Assembly (NCBI GenBank): GCA_015178975.1
Contig: WHVD01000038.1
Location: forward strand, 1-64,000
Reading direction: 5' to 3'
Source: Hysterangium stoloniferum
Taxonomy: Eukaryota > Basidiomycota > Agaricomycetes > Hysterangiales > Hysterangiaceae
Length of the DNA: 64,000 bases
Made by a program: the position numbers and the translations under genes. Positions 31,624 through 41,909 of the stretch are shown here, in pieces. Positions within the stretch are counted from its first letter, which is position 1. Each line of letters opens with the position of its first letter. The notes beneath the pieces are model-generated. The model was not told the origin of the DNA. It ran no database searches and saw nothing but the letters and a program-made list of their open reading frames with translations.

Positions 31624-33550
31624 TATATTAGTGACAAATGTCACATGATCCTTTGCTTGCCTAGGGAAAGTGTGACACTCTGTGAAGAGTGGTGGAAGTT
31701 CTAACCATTCTATATATGAAGAATATCGACCATTTAGGTACGACACAAAGATGTATTGACTATCTAAGTCTAATACAGAGGAGGATATCTGAAAACTATT
31801 AAGTATACCAAATTCTAATATACTCTTAAGGTCATTTAAACATCTGGGATGTCATTCAAACATAATTTGAAAGTTTTAAACTCTCTCATACATTACAAAC
31901 TAAAGAATCTTTCCAGACATGAGTAGACAATGAAAAAAATTAGTAGTTTGAAACACTAATACTTTTAAAAAATAGATACCTTTAGATAGTCCATTCCATG
32001 CATATGTATATCATTGGCATCTCTAAATACATATGTATTACTTCGGAATAGATCTGTCAATCTGAACAGATTTCTACTTGATTCAGCATATCTAGAATAT
32101 ATAGGTAATTTTACTTAATAAAGAAGGTCATAGGATGAAAAATTTCCAATGACATCTCATATATTTTACTAGGAAATAACTACAGTTTAGTTTTTAAAAA
32201 ACAAATTAACAACAAAAGTATTAGCAAGTATTTACATAAATTGGAAAACTATATACAACAGGTTCTATTAATTGATTCTGAATTGTTTAGGATGTAATAT
32301 GGAGAATTGTTTCTTATGATTGGTGGCTAACAACATAATAGTCTCAGAATAGATACTGCTATTTAAAGATGGAGTTTTGTAGCAATTTTGCTTTTATTAG
32401 TAAACATTTGATATTATAATGATTACGGACAACCTCCAAGGAAGACTTATTTAACAGAAATCACATAGTCAGTAGAGAACTTATTATTGCTGGCAGAGGA
32501 TACAGTGTTAGGAGAATTGCTGGAAGGTGTAATGCTGTGAGAGGATGTTGCATTGGGAGTATTGCTGGGAGCAGTATTGTTGGGAGAGGATGCTGCATTA
32601 GAAATATTGATATTCAGTGTACTTAGTATCCAGGCTGAAAATACTAGAGATCATTGTTAATGTGTTGAACAACTTCAAGAAAGTATCAAACCCTCTATGG
32701 GTCACTAGGATGCAGTTTAATGTATCCAAATGTGGTTCCTTGAATATGGCAAAAATGCGTAAACATTCCTAGTATTTTAAGTTCCCATCCCCGATAGGTC
32801 TAACGACATGTAAGTAAAATATGAGACAAAGCGTATATCTGGGATAGTCTGGATCTCTTTAGCAGGCAGGGTTGGGAGTGAAGGTATTCATTATAGTAGT
32901 GTATACAACAAAGAGTATTTACAACTAATATATATTAGCAAACTGAATGGTGTTCCATAAATATTAGGAACTAGTTCAGTTTGCTAATATTGCATTAGTT
33001 GCAAATACTCTCTAATAAAGTGCACACATCACGGTTCACACTGCCGAAAATGCTGTCGAATGACCATGAGCAAGTCAACTAAGCTGGAATAGATATTCAG
33101 ATGCATCTCCGTTTTGTCTTCAAACTCCTTGAATCTCCGAGCTATGAATTATATCCAGGATTAGGAAACAGTTTATGACAAGTAGGTCGGTAATAGACAA
33201 CCATGTGATTTATAATTAGTAGTCTACAATATTGAAGTGTGCTAGGGAATAATTGACCTACAGTTGCAGACCATCAAAATCAGCCAATTTGGTTACCTCA
33301 TTTTTCTACATTGCCACAAATACTTGGGGTAGTTAAAAGCTGTAAAAACATGTATAGTAGGACCTAATGAAGATATTTCAACGAGATGATTTCCACATTT
33401 CGAAGATATTTAGTGAGACAACCTCAAAAATTTTGGCCACCCCAAAAACAAATCAGGAAAAATCTGAAAAAATATGCAATTCAGAGCTTTCTATGAGCCA
33501 AACATGATTCTACTAAATATATTTGAGGTTTGTCTGAGCATAACAGTACA
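31624..33550. other. AT-rich, gene-free stretch
   Basis: No open frame of note. Contains a short imperfect repetition of GAGGATGYTGCATTRGGAG-like units (32490-32605) and the hairpin at 32913-33011. Confidence 0.5.
32913..33011. repeat. Short inverted repeat (hairpin, MITE-like)
   Basis: Left arm 32913-32956 (GAGTATTTACAACTAAT...CTGAATGGTGTTCC) pairs with right arm 32968-33011 (GGAACTAGTTCAG...ATTAGTTGCAAATACTC) with few mismatches. A similar arm-like piece recurs at 46860-46880. Confidence 0.6.
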
Positions 33551-33599
33551 ATACAATATATTTGAAGATTAGCCGCCTACTGAGTGGGGTTTTGATGTT

Positions 33600-34020
33600 T
33601 GCAAAATGTGCACCAAGTGTGTGCCAGTATGCCCATTTGAAAATACTGATTACTGCATGGCCTGGCTACTCAGCAAACAGGACGACTTCGTGAACCAAGA
33701 GTCTATGCTCAAGTCTCTTATCAAAAAGGCTGGACATGAATGTATTTTTTTACTCAAGTTCCACTGTGAGCTCAATCCAATTGAGATGGTAAATTAAATT
33801 GTTTAAGTATTGGGGATGGGTCAAATATCATTACCGTGAGGTCCCCAAGAAGAATTTCACTGAATCACCCTCCCATTACCTAAATGCATGCCCTACTGAT
33901 GTAATCCAGAGGTTTATTCCTGGCGATTCATGAGTGCATACCAGAAGGGGCTCACTGGTAGTGCTGCTACATGGGCTGTCAGGAAGCAAAAACAAACCCC
34001 ATCAGGTTTCTAATATGGCA
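33600..34020 (+). pseudogene. DDE transposase C-terminal fragment
   Basis: The peptide IFLLKFHCELNPIEMV (about 33750-33795) corresponds to the FHCELNPIE box around the last catalytic Glu in a DDE transposase group common in agaricomycetes. A downstream frame continues with a piece ending QKGLTGSAATWAVRK (~33940-33985). A frameshift separates the two parts. No ends or upstream domains are found. Confidence 0.55.
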
Positions 34021-34383
34021 ATGATGTCGATTGATGCTGTTATAAACCCTAACTAGCTTACAAAATTTCACAAAATTTGACCAAAAATTTTGACCACTCT
34101 AAAACCTAATGGGAAAAATATGAGAAAAGTGCTTTTCAATGTATTTTGACCAGCTGGATCCAAATCTGGAATTAGTTTCTTCTGTTACAAATCGAATTTT
34201 ACTCAATAAAGTTGAATAAACAATTGAAGAATATTTAACAATATCAAATAAAGATGCTTCATTCAATGAAGTATTAATTCATCCTGTTGATAAAGCATGA
34301 GGCAAAGATAGGACACAGAGGCTCATGAATAAATAAGTCAAAGAAAGGCTAGGAAAAAGTTGGACGATTATATAGTACAGTAA
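34021..34383. other. No gene seen
   Basis: AT-rich spacer up to the target duplication of element 2. Confidence 0.5.
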
Positions 34384-34388
34384 ATAAT

Positions 34389-34971
34389 TGTTAAGTGCCG
34401 TGTCAGGAACTTATTCCGGAACTATCGGGAAGTCACCGGGAAGTCGGAAACTCGTGGATAGGGTCAGGACGTCGGCTTCAGCTTATGTGCTGCGCCTCTA
34501 CGCAAACGCTCAATGTCCTTAATTTCGGAAGTGAACTAACAACGGAAGATATGGATATTCAGAGTTCCGAAGAGTTCCGAATATCGAGCGTACAGAAAGA
34601 CGGGAGGAGGAATAAGAAACTAAGTCGATATCAGATCTAAAGTAAAGTACAAATTCACGGAAACTAATATAAGTCTACTCGTTATTGTACTACAAACTGA
34701 GACCATAATAAGACGGAAACGGAAGTATTCTTAAAACGGAAATACAATAAGACATATTAGGAAGACAATATTCCGAGACGGGAATACAACAACAAACGAG
34801 TGAATACTTGTCAATGGACAAATTACCAAATGCGGAACAAACGAAGAACGCGGATGATACGGTAACTATGATGTTCCGTAGTCGGAGGTCAAAGTCGGAA
34901 GTCGGGGATCGGAAGTCAGGAGTGGGAGACCGGAAGTCGGATATTGAAACATCCGGGAACGGGTCGTAACA
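34389..34971 (-). repeat. Element 2 left LTR (3' LTR in element orientation)
   Basis: Starts TGTTAAGTGCCGTGTC and ends GGGTCGTAACA on the plus strand. It contains the shared GGCTTCAGCTTATGTGCTGC core, the self-primer match ATATCAGATCT (34628-34638) and a TATA element (TAATATA, 34665-34671; minus sense TATATTA). Confidence 0.93.
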
Positions 34972-35226
34972 GTACCCCCCTGTTAGGCCGAAATCCCATA
35001 GAGGCGATTAGGTACTGAGTGTTTGAAGCGACGGCTGACTGTTATGTGTCGTGAAATTTACGCAATTATGGAGGTGAGAGTTTCGGTTATTATTCTGAGT
35101 ATAAAAACCTCCAAATATTCGAATTAACGTTTTTGTTTCTTTATCCACGACTTGTATGTCGATTCGTCGCCGTTATTCATCACTACCCCGGAAAACTCAG
35201 ATACCGAAATATCCATCCTGCAAAGA

Positions 35227-36297
35227 ATGTCGAAGGTCGCAGAACTTCAACAAAAACGCCAGAAAATGGAGGAGTTGAAGCGACGACAGGAGGAGGAGGA
35301 AAAAGCGTTGATAAAAGAGTTGAGGGATGCGGAAGAGGCGGAAAAACGGGAATTGGAGCGGGCGAAGGTGGAGAAAGAAAAAGAGTTGGCGAGGTTGCGG
35401 AAAGTGATGGAGGATCGGAGGTTGAAGGAAGAAGAAGTGAAGAAACAACAAGAAGCTGAGGCGGCGGAAAAACGTAAGGAGGTAAGGGAAGGAAAGGTGA
35501 GTCCGATTCCATAGATTTCCGTGGTTACAACCGATAACTGTTGCGTACAGCGAAAAGCCGTGGAGGTGGAAGTAGAGGGAGAAGCTGGGCCTTCGAGTCC
35601 TAAAGTAAGTGCATCTACAAAAGGTCGGTAATTGACTAATCTTCCGCAACAGAAACAAAAGGTCAAGGCTCCGGAACGGATGGAAATTGCCCATGACACT
35701 CCATGTGTTCGATGTTCCGTACGGGATACAACTTGTTGGAAACAGAAGGTAAAATGGGGTGGAACTTGTTATCCTTGCGCGGTCCTCAAACTTCTGTGCA
35801 CTCTTGCTGCGAAAAGGGTTCCGAAAAGCGAAAAGGCTCAAAAACCTACCATCGCAGAAGGTTCAGGAGCGACCAAAACGGCGGAAACTAAGGTGCCGAG
35901 TACGGATGGTATGGGCGTTGAGCTCCTTAAGGAATTGGTCGATACAATGGTCTTCATCGGGGTTGAGATGCGGGAAATGCGGGAAACACTGGATCGCCAT
36001 AATGAGATCCAGGAGAAGGGTTTCCGTTCGTTGGTCCGGAATTTCCGGAGGCAAAACGATTTCCTGGAGAAGATGATGGTTAGTATCGGTGTAATCGCGG
36101 TATCCGAACGATTTGCCGATAAGGCGAAAAACCAGCCGAATGATCCATTGGCGGAGTGTGTGGAGCGGAGATGGGGGTCGGGAAAAGAGGAGAGTGAAGA
36201 TGAGGAGGTACAGGATATGGTGGAAAGTGCGGAAATTGCTGAAGAGCCGGAGGTTGGGACGGAAGGTGGATTTGGGGTGTCAGAGACTTTAAGATAG
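35227..36297 (+). CDS. Antisense spliced gene of element 2: coiled-coil, Zn2Cys6-like protein
   Basis: Exons 35227-35496, 35551-35604 and 35653-36297 are joined by GT-AG introns of 54 and 48 bp, both phase 0, giving 322 aa. Exon 1 is an uninterrupted Glu/Lys/Arg coiled coil and exon 2 an acidic linker. Residues 126-157 form C-X2-C-X6-C-X10-C-X2-C-X6-C, again fitting the Zn(II)2Cys6 pattern. A helical segment (MREMRETLDRHNEIQEKGF) and an acidic tail follow. Domain order, intron number and intron places equal those of element 1 although most residues differ, which argues for selection. The start is uncertain: an earlier ATG at 35156 lies in another frame and would give a 39-codon upstream ORF. 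The gene ends 78 bp from the convergent pol stop. Confidence 0.8.
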
Positions 36298-36374
36298 ATT
36301 TAATAATATTTTTTTGACTTGCAAAACCTAAAACGAGTGTGAAAACAGAAGTGTCGGAAACTTGAACAGAAAGA
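36298..36374. other. Short spacer between convergent stops
   Basis: 77 bp between the antisense stop and the pol stop, including AATAATATTTTTTTGAC. This compact tail-to-tail arrangement makes overlapping 3' ends likely. Confidence 0.4.
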
Positions 36375-39300
36375 TTAGAGTGATGATAAAGGTCCGGGTT
36401 TGCCTGGATAAGCCGTGTGGAAGTCAGTAACAATTTCCATAGCATGTCCAAGTTCCGTGGCCAATATCCATGAAGTTTCCTCGTCGGTACCTTCATAACC
36501 TGCCCATTTGACTAAATAGAGCAATTTACAAGTACGTCGGCGATTGTCGATTTTAGAATCCAAAATTTCGGAAACTTCGAATTCAGGTTCTCCATCAATG
36601 ATGACCGGAGGGGACGGAGGTTGAATATGTTCCGGGAATGAGTTAGGAACACAAGGTTCTAGCATGGAAACGTGGAAAACGGGGTGGACTGCTCGCATAC
36701 TGTCGGGAAGACGGAGAGTCCATGAAAGTGAACCGGCTTGTGCTATAATTTCGAAAGGTCCTAAGAATTTCTCAGCGAGTTTTTTAGAAGGTCAGGTAGT
36801 ACGGAAGAATTGAGCTTTTACAAAAACCTGATCACCAACTTTAAAATTAGGAGGCGGGATCCTGTTTTTGTCCGCGGAACGTTGATAATGTTCCTGTGCG
36901 GAAGAAATAGCTTTCCGAAGTTCTTGATGTAATTCGTCGAGGTCGGTAATAAATTCTTGAGCACGGACAGAAGCCAAATCTCGTTTGGAATGTACTGTGA
37001 GATTCGGATTATAGCCTTTATTGGCGAAGAAGGGAGATATGCCGGTGGTTGCATTCGGAGAGTTATTGTAGGCGAATTCCGTGATCGGAAGAAGGGATTT
37101 CCAGTTGTCCTGTTGATAATTACAATAGATGCGGAGATATTGTTCCAGTGTTTGATTAACGCGTTCCGTTTGTCCATCACCTTCCGGGTGATATCCCGAG
37201 GTGAAGTGTAGTTTCATGTCGAGGGCTTTTCCGAGGGCCTGGAAGAAATGGGAGACGAACTTGGAGCCTCGATCAGAAGTTACGTGAGATGGAACTCCGT
37301 GTTTGGAAAATACGTGAATAATGAAAAGTTCCGCTAATTGTAAGGACATGATTGTATCATGAGTGGGTATGAAAATGCCTTGTTTCGAGAATCGGTCCAC
37401 AACGACTAGAATGGATGTAAAGCCTTCGGAAGTCGGGAGTTGTTCGATAAAATCCATGGAAATTGAATTCCAAGGTTTCTCTGGTATCGGGAGTTGCTTG
37501 AGAAGGCCGTACGGCTTATGCCTCTGGGTTTTAGAGCGTAAGCAGGTGGTGCATGACTTACAGAACTGAGTTACGAAATCTCGGAGGTTGGGCCAAGTGT
37601 ATTCTCTACGGATTAAACCAAGAGTGTTGTTGATGCCGTAATGTCCGGAGATTGGATGATCATGTTTATACTGAAGTACGCGGAGTCGGAGATTGTTGGA
37701 ATCTGGAACGTAGATACATCCATGGAGACGGATAAAACCTTGAGAGTCTTGTGACCATCGGGGTTGGTCGGGATTGTCGGGAACTTCTAAATGTGGCTTG
37801 AGGGCCGGATCGGAAGTGAGTGCAGAAAGGATATCTTGATGTAATTGCTCAATGTCCATAATCATGACGCTACACATAATTGGATAGTAAAGGGAAGTTG
37901 CTCGGATAGATGCGGAAAGTTGTTGCATTGTAAAAACCGGTTTCAGGTTATGTGGATTAACAACAGCGTAGTTACTTTCCCCCTCTTTAGGATAGACGTC
38001 CCATCGTCGAGTCATGGCATCTGGTTTTCCACCAAGACGTCCGGGTCGGAAACGGATAATCATGTTGAAAGCGGAAAGAAATTCAGACCAACGGGTCTGC
38101 CGGCGGGTTAAAAGTTTAGTGGTAGAAAAATATTCGAGATTTTTGTGATCGGTAACGACGTCAACGGGAGTTGCGGAACCTTCGAGATAATGGCGCCAAT
38201 GTTTGAAAGCTTCAAAAATTGCCAAAAGTTCCTTATCATGAACGTCGTAATTGAGTTCGGATACTGAAAGTGTCCGAGAAAGGAATGCGACCGGATGAAT
38301 TTCACCGTCGGAATCTTGAACGGAAAGGATCGCGGCAATTCCATAATCGGAAGCATCGGTTTCCACAATAATTGGAACATCAGGTTTCCAATGGGAAAGA
38401 ATCGGGGCAGAAGTGAAAGCATTTTTTAAAGTCTGGAAGGCGGAGCGGCATTTGTCGTCAAAAACCCATGGTTGAGTTTTACGGGTAAGACAAGTGAGCG
38501 GTACTGTAATATCCGAGTAGTTCCGAATAAAACGACGGTAAAAGTTGGCAAAACCTAAAAATGATTGAATGTCCTTGACCTTCCGTGGTTCGGGCCAGTC
38601 ACGGACAACTTGAACCTTGGTTTCATCCATACGGAGACCATCAGGGCCGATGATGAAACCTAAGTATTCAATAGAATCCATGTCGAAATAACATTTTTTA
38701 CCGTTGGCGAAAAGACCATTTTTACGGAGTCTTCGGAAGACTTCATGGACCTGTTCATCGTGAAGAGCGGGATCCTCGGAAAATACCAAAATGTCGTCCA
38801 AATAGACTATAACACATACGTCAAGCATGTCGGAAAATATATCATTAACAAAACGTTGAAAAGCGGAAGGGGCATTGGTAAGGCCGAACGGCATAACCAA
38901 CCATTCAAAGGATCCATAGCGAGTCCGAAAAGCAGTTTTCCATTCATCACCCTCGGCAATTTGGACCAAATGATAGGCGTGTTTGAGGTCTATTTTGGTG
39001 TAGATCCGAGCTTTCCGTGGGGCGTCGAGTAAATCGGTAACGAGTGGAAGTGGATACTTGTCTTTCTGTGTAATGGAATTTAACCCTCTGAAATCGACAC
39101 AGAGTCGAAGAGAGCCATCCTTCTTTCGGACAAAAAGGACGGGTGCTCTATACGGAGACTTTGAGGGACGGATAAAACCTATTGACAGATGTTCATCCAG
39201 GAACTCCCGAATAGACAAAAGTTCCGATTGGGATAATGGGTAAATAGGTCCTAATGGAGGGTTTGAACCGGGCTCAATATCGATTTTTAAGTCGTAGGGC

Positions 39301-40077
39301 CTATGTGGTGCAAGCCTGTCAGCTTTTTGCTTACTGAAAATGTCCGCAAAATCATGGTATTTTTCGGGAACTCCTTCCAGATCGGCTTTTAGCTCGGATA
39401 ATTCTGGAGTCGCAAAACGTCCAGATGCTTCATCAACTTTTAAGCTGATCGAAAAACATTGCGAGCCATCCAGTTTACTCGCCCTAACAAATGCCGAAGC
39501 GTTGATGAGAGAGATTTTTGGGGGCTCGGAAGTTTCGATAGAAGCCGGAGATGCCGTTGATGCCGAAAAGGCGTTGGCCGGAAAAGACGCTGCAGGAGGA
39601 ACGGAAGTGTCGGGAGTCCAGAAAGTAATACTGCCCAATACCCAGTCAATCAACGGATTATATCGGGTGAGCCAGTTGTATCCAAGAACTGCCGAACAGC
39701 TAGAGTCCAACTGTGCTACGAAAAATGTAACCGTCTGGGATGTTCCACAAGGGAACCGGATAGACATGTCGCAGGCTTGAGTAATTGCCGTATTGCTAGT
39801 GCCGTCAAACAAACGCAAGGAAATTGCGGGAACAGAATGGAGTTTCAGATTATGTTTCGTGGCAAAGGTGGTCTCTACAAAACAGTGTGTGGAGCCGGAA
39901 TCTATTAGAGCTCGGAACACTAAATTTCCAAGAAAGTCAGAGACGAGTTTTACGAATAATGAATCGGGATTAGAGAGAGCGGACGCGTTGAGACGGACAA
40001 CCTCGGAAACACGGAGAGAGTCAACGCAACCCTCTTTCCGTGCAGATTCCGGAGGGTTGCTTACTCTTTTTTTGACT
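36375..40077 (-). pseudogene. Element 2 pol, one nonsense codon from intact
   Basis: Entered by -1 frame change from the end of gag, then open to 36792 (1042 codons from the first Met). The protease has ALIDSGSTHC (39910). RT spans about 39290-38560 with VIVYLDDILV at ~38800. RNase H follows with IVETDASDYGIAAIL and DHKNLEYFSTTK. The integrase has an HHCC finger ending FCKSCTTCLRSK, a core with DFIEQLP, VTSDRGSKF and GDGQTERVNQ, and a GPY/F-like region. After TGA at 36792-36794 the same frame continues to 36375 with YLVKWAGYEGTDEETSW, the chromodomain. The stop most simply arose from CGA. A readthrough product without chromodomain would still have RT and the integrase core. Confidence 0.9.
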
Positions 40078-41287
40078 CCGTGGCGGGTTTTTCCTTAGAC
40101 GTCATAGTCGTAGTGGAAGTTGCCGCGCGAGCCTTGGAAGAGCTGGATTTAACGATACAGTCGGAAACCTTGTGTCCGCCTTTCCCGCAGAAAAGGCAGA
40201 GGTCGTTGTCCATACGTCGTTGTTTCTCCTTCGGGGTGAGTTTACCGTCGGTACCCAACAAATGGGAAATGTCCGGTTTGTCGGAAGTTGACTGTTTTTC
40301 CTTGTTGGATTTCTTGTCTTTCTTCCGGTCGGAATTTGATTTGCCAGTATTAGTGCCAGAGCTGGTATTATTGCCTGAGTTGTTGCCAGAAGACTTGCTA
40401 GTTGATGCCTTGTTGTTCTGAGAACGTTCCGTCGGGTTCTCTCGAGAGACCTCGGCTTTTCGTTCCCAATAACGGGCATCGGATGTTTGAGCTTTCATCC
40501 GCATGAGTTGGAGAGTTTTTGGCTTCCCATCTTTGCAGATTTCGTCTTTAAGGCGTGACGGAAGTCCCATATAGAAATGGTGCCTGAGGGCGGAATCGTC
40601 CCATCCACATCGTGCGGCGAGGGTATTGAACTTGACGAGATAATCGGAAACTCGTTGATTGTCCTTCATCTTGAGCGTCATTAGTTCGTTTTCTGCTTCG
40701 CCGGATTGATCATAAGGTCCGAAATTAGTTTCCAGTTCTTCCACGAAAGCATCCCAGTCGTCGAGCCATACGGGTGTCTCGTCGGATATTTCAGATAGTC
40801 CGGGTTCAAACCAATCCTGAGCGGTATCCTTGAGATATGAGAGCGCAAAATTGACTTTTCGACTGTTGGATTTAAAAGCATTGGGTCGATCACGGAAACT
40901 GAAACGGCATTGGAGAAGGAAATTCTTCAATTTTTTCGGATCCTTGCCGGTAAATGGTTCGGGTTCTTTGACTCCGGTGCGGGATGATTCTTTGCTATCC
41001 TCAGCGGATTTCAAATAGTCAGCGAATTTCACAATGGAGTTGATAAACAACATTTCAGTTGGTTCGTCGGGAGATTTCTTTTTCGATGTCTCCGGCTGAT
41101 CTTCTGCTTCGTTGTCGGAAGTATGGGGATCATTGGGATCCTTTGTTACCTCGGTAACCTCCTCGGTAACTTCTTCGATTGAAGCTGATGTTGTCGGCTG
41201 AATTGGGGTTTCTGGTTGGGTGGTGTAAAGTTGCAACGGGGATTGAAGTTGGGATGGTCCTTCGGCAGCTTTGCGTTTGGGACCCAT
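40061..41287 (-). CDS. Element 2 gag
   Basis: 408 aa starting MGPKRKAAEG. A capsid-like middle includes DYLVKFNTLAARCGW, then a Ser/Asn/Lys-rich linker and a CCHC knuckle, CLFCGKGGHKVSDC. It ends TCA AAA AAA GAG TAA. The run A AAA AAA fits a -1 slippery heptamer, and the pol frame is exactly -1 and open through this point (KKRVSNPP...). Structural protein of the virus-like particle. Confidence 0.93.
   Translation of the reverse strand: MGPKRKAAEGPSQLQSPLQLYTTQPETPIQPTTSASIEEVTEEVTEVTKDPNDPHTSDNEAEDQPETSKKKSPDEPTEMLFINSIVKFADYLKSAEDSKESSRTGVKEPEPFTGKDPKKLKNFLLQCRFSFRDRPNAFKSNSRKVNFALSYLKDTAQDWFEPGLSEISDETPVWLDDWDAFVEELETNFGPYDQSGEAENELMTLKMKDNQRVSDYLVKFNTLAARCGWDDSALRHHFYMGLPSRLKDEICKDGKPKTLQLMRMKAQTSDARYWERKAEVSRENPTERSQNNKASTSKSSGNNSGNNTSSGTNTGKSNSDRKKDKKSNKEKQSTSDKPDISHLLGTDGKLTPKEKQRRMDNDLCLFCGKGGHKVSDCIVKSSSSKARAATSTTTMTSKEKPATESKKE
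40064..40076 (-). promoter_or_regulatory. Probable -1 ribosomal frameshift site between gag and pol
   Basis: The heptamer A AAA AAA followed by G lies two codons before the gag stop. Pol has no ATG near its start and lies in the -1 frame. Element 1 keeps the same frame relation, but its run reads G AAA AAA. Confidence 0.6.
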
Positions 41288-41308
41288 GATGAGCGAGTCG
41301 CAGAGTTG

Positions 41309-41319
41309 AGATCTGATAT
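41309..41319 (-). promoter_or_regulatory. Self-priming primer-binding site, element 2
   Basis: Minus-sense ATATCAGATCT, 2 nt inside the 5' LTR, is the exact complement of AGATCTGATAT in both LTRs (plus-strand ATATCAGATCT at 34628-34638 and 41561-41571). No match to a tRNA 3' end is needed. Confidence 0.75.
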
Positions 41320-41321
41320 AC

Positions 41322-41904
41322 TGTTAAGCGCCGTGTCGGGAACTTATTCCGGAACTATCGGGAAGTCACCGGGAAGTCGGAAACTCGTGGATAGGGTCAG
41401 GACGTCAGCTTCAGCTTATGTGCTGCGCCTCTACGCAAACGCTCAATGTCCTTAATTTCGGAAGTGAACTAACGACAGAAGATATGGATATTCAGAGTTC
41501 CGAAGAGTTCCGAATATCGAGCGTACAGAAAGACGGGAGGAGGAATAAGAAACTAAGTCGATATCAGATCTAAAGTAAAGTACAAATTCGTGGAAACTAA
41601 TATAAGTCTACTCGTTATTGTACTACAAACTGAGACCATAATAAGATGGAAACAGAAGTATTCTTAAAACGGAAATACAATAAGACATATTAGGAAGACA
41701 ATATTCCGAGACGGGAATACAACAACAAACGAGTGAATACTTGTCAACGGACAAATTACCAAATGCGGAACAAACGAAGAACGCGGATGATACGGTAACT
41801 ATGATGTTCCGTAGTCGGAGGTCAAAGTCGGAAGTCGGGGATCGGAAGTCGGGAGTGGGAGACCGGAAGTCGGATATTGAAACATCCGGGAACAGGTCGT
41901 AACA
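41322..41904 (-). repeat. Element 2 right LTR (5' LTR in element orientation)
   Basis: 583 bp. TATA (minus sense TATATTA) sits 33 nt before the first base of AGATCTGATAT, a normal TATA-to-start spacing. This LTR would drive gag-pol. Confidence 0.93.
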
Positions 41905-41909
41905 ATAAT

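Larger units (their letters stand above)
34389..41904 (-). mobile_element. Element 2: young, almost intact Ty3/gypsy chromovirus
   Basis: 7516 bp with two 583 bp LTRs (34389-34971 and 41322-41904) and a perfect ATAAT duplication (34384-34388 and 41905-41909). The order on the minus strand is 5' LTR, primer site, gag, pol and 3' LTR. A plus-strand spliced gene (35227-36297) lies between pol and the 3' LTR. By eye the LTRs differ at about a dozen sites, all of CpG type. The only lesion seen in gag-pol is one TGA in the integrase tail, so this is a recent insertion. Confidence 0.95.

Noticed and set aside
35133..35512. Several other frames overlapping the element 2 antisense exon 1
   Set aside because: They are shadows of a highly biased Glu/Lys coiled-coil sequence and do not splice into the Cys cluster.
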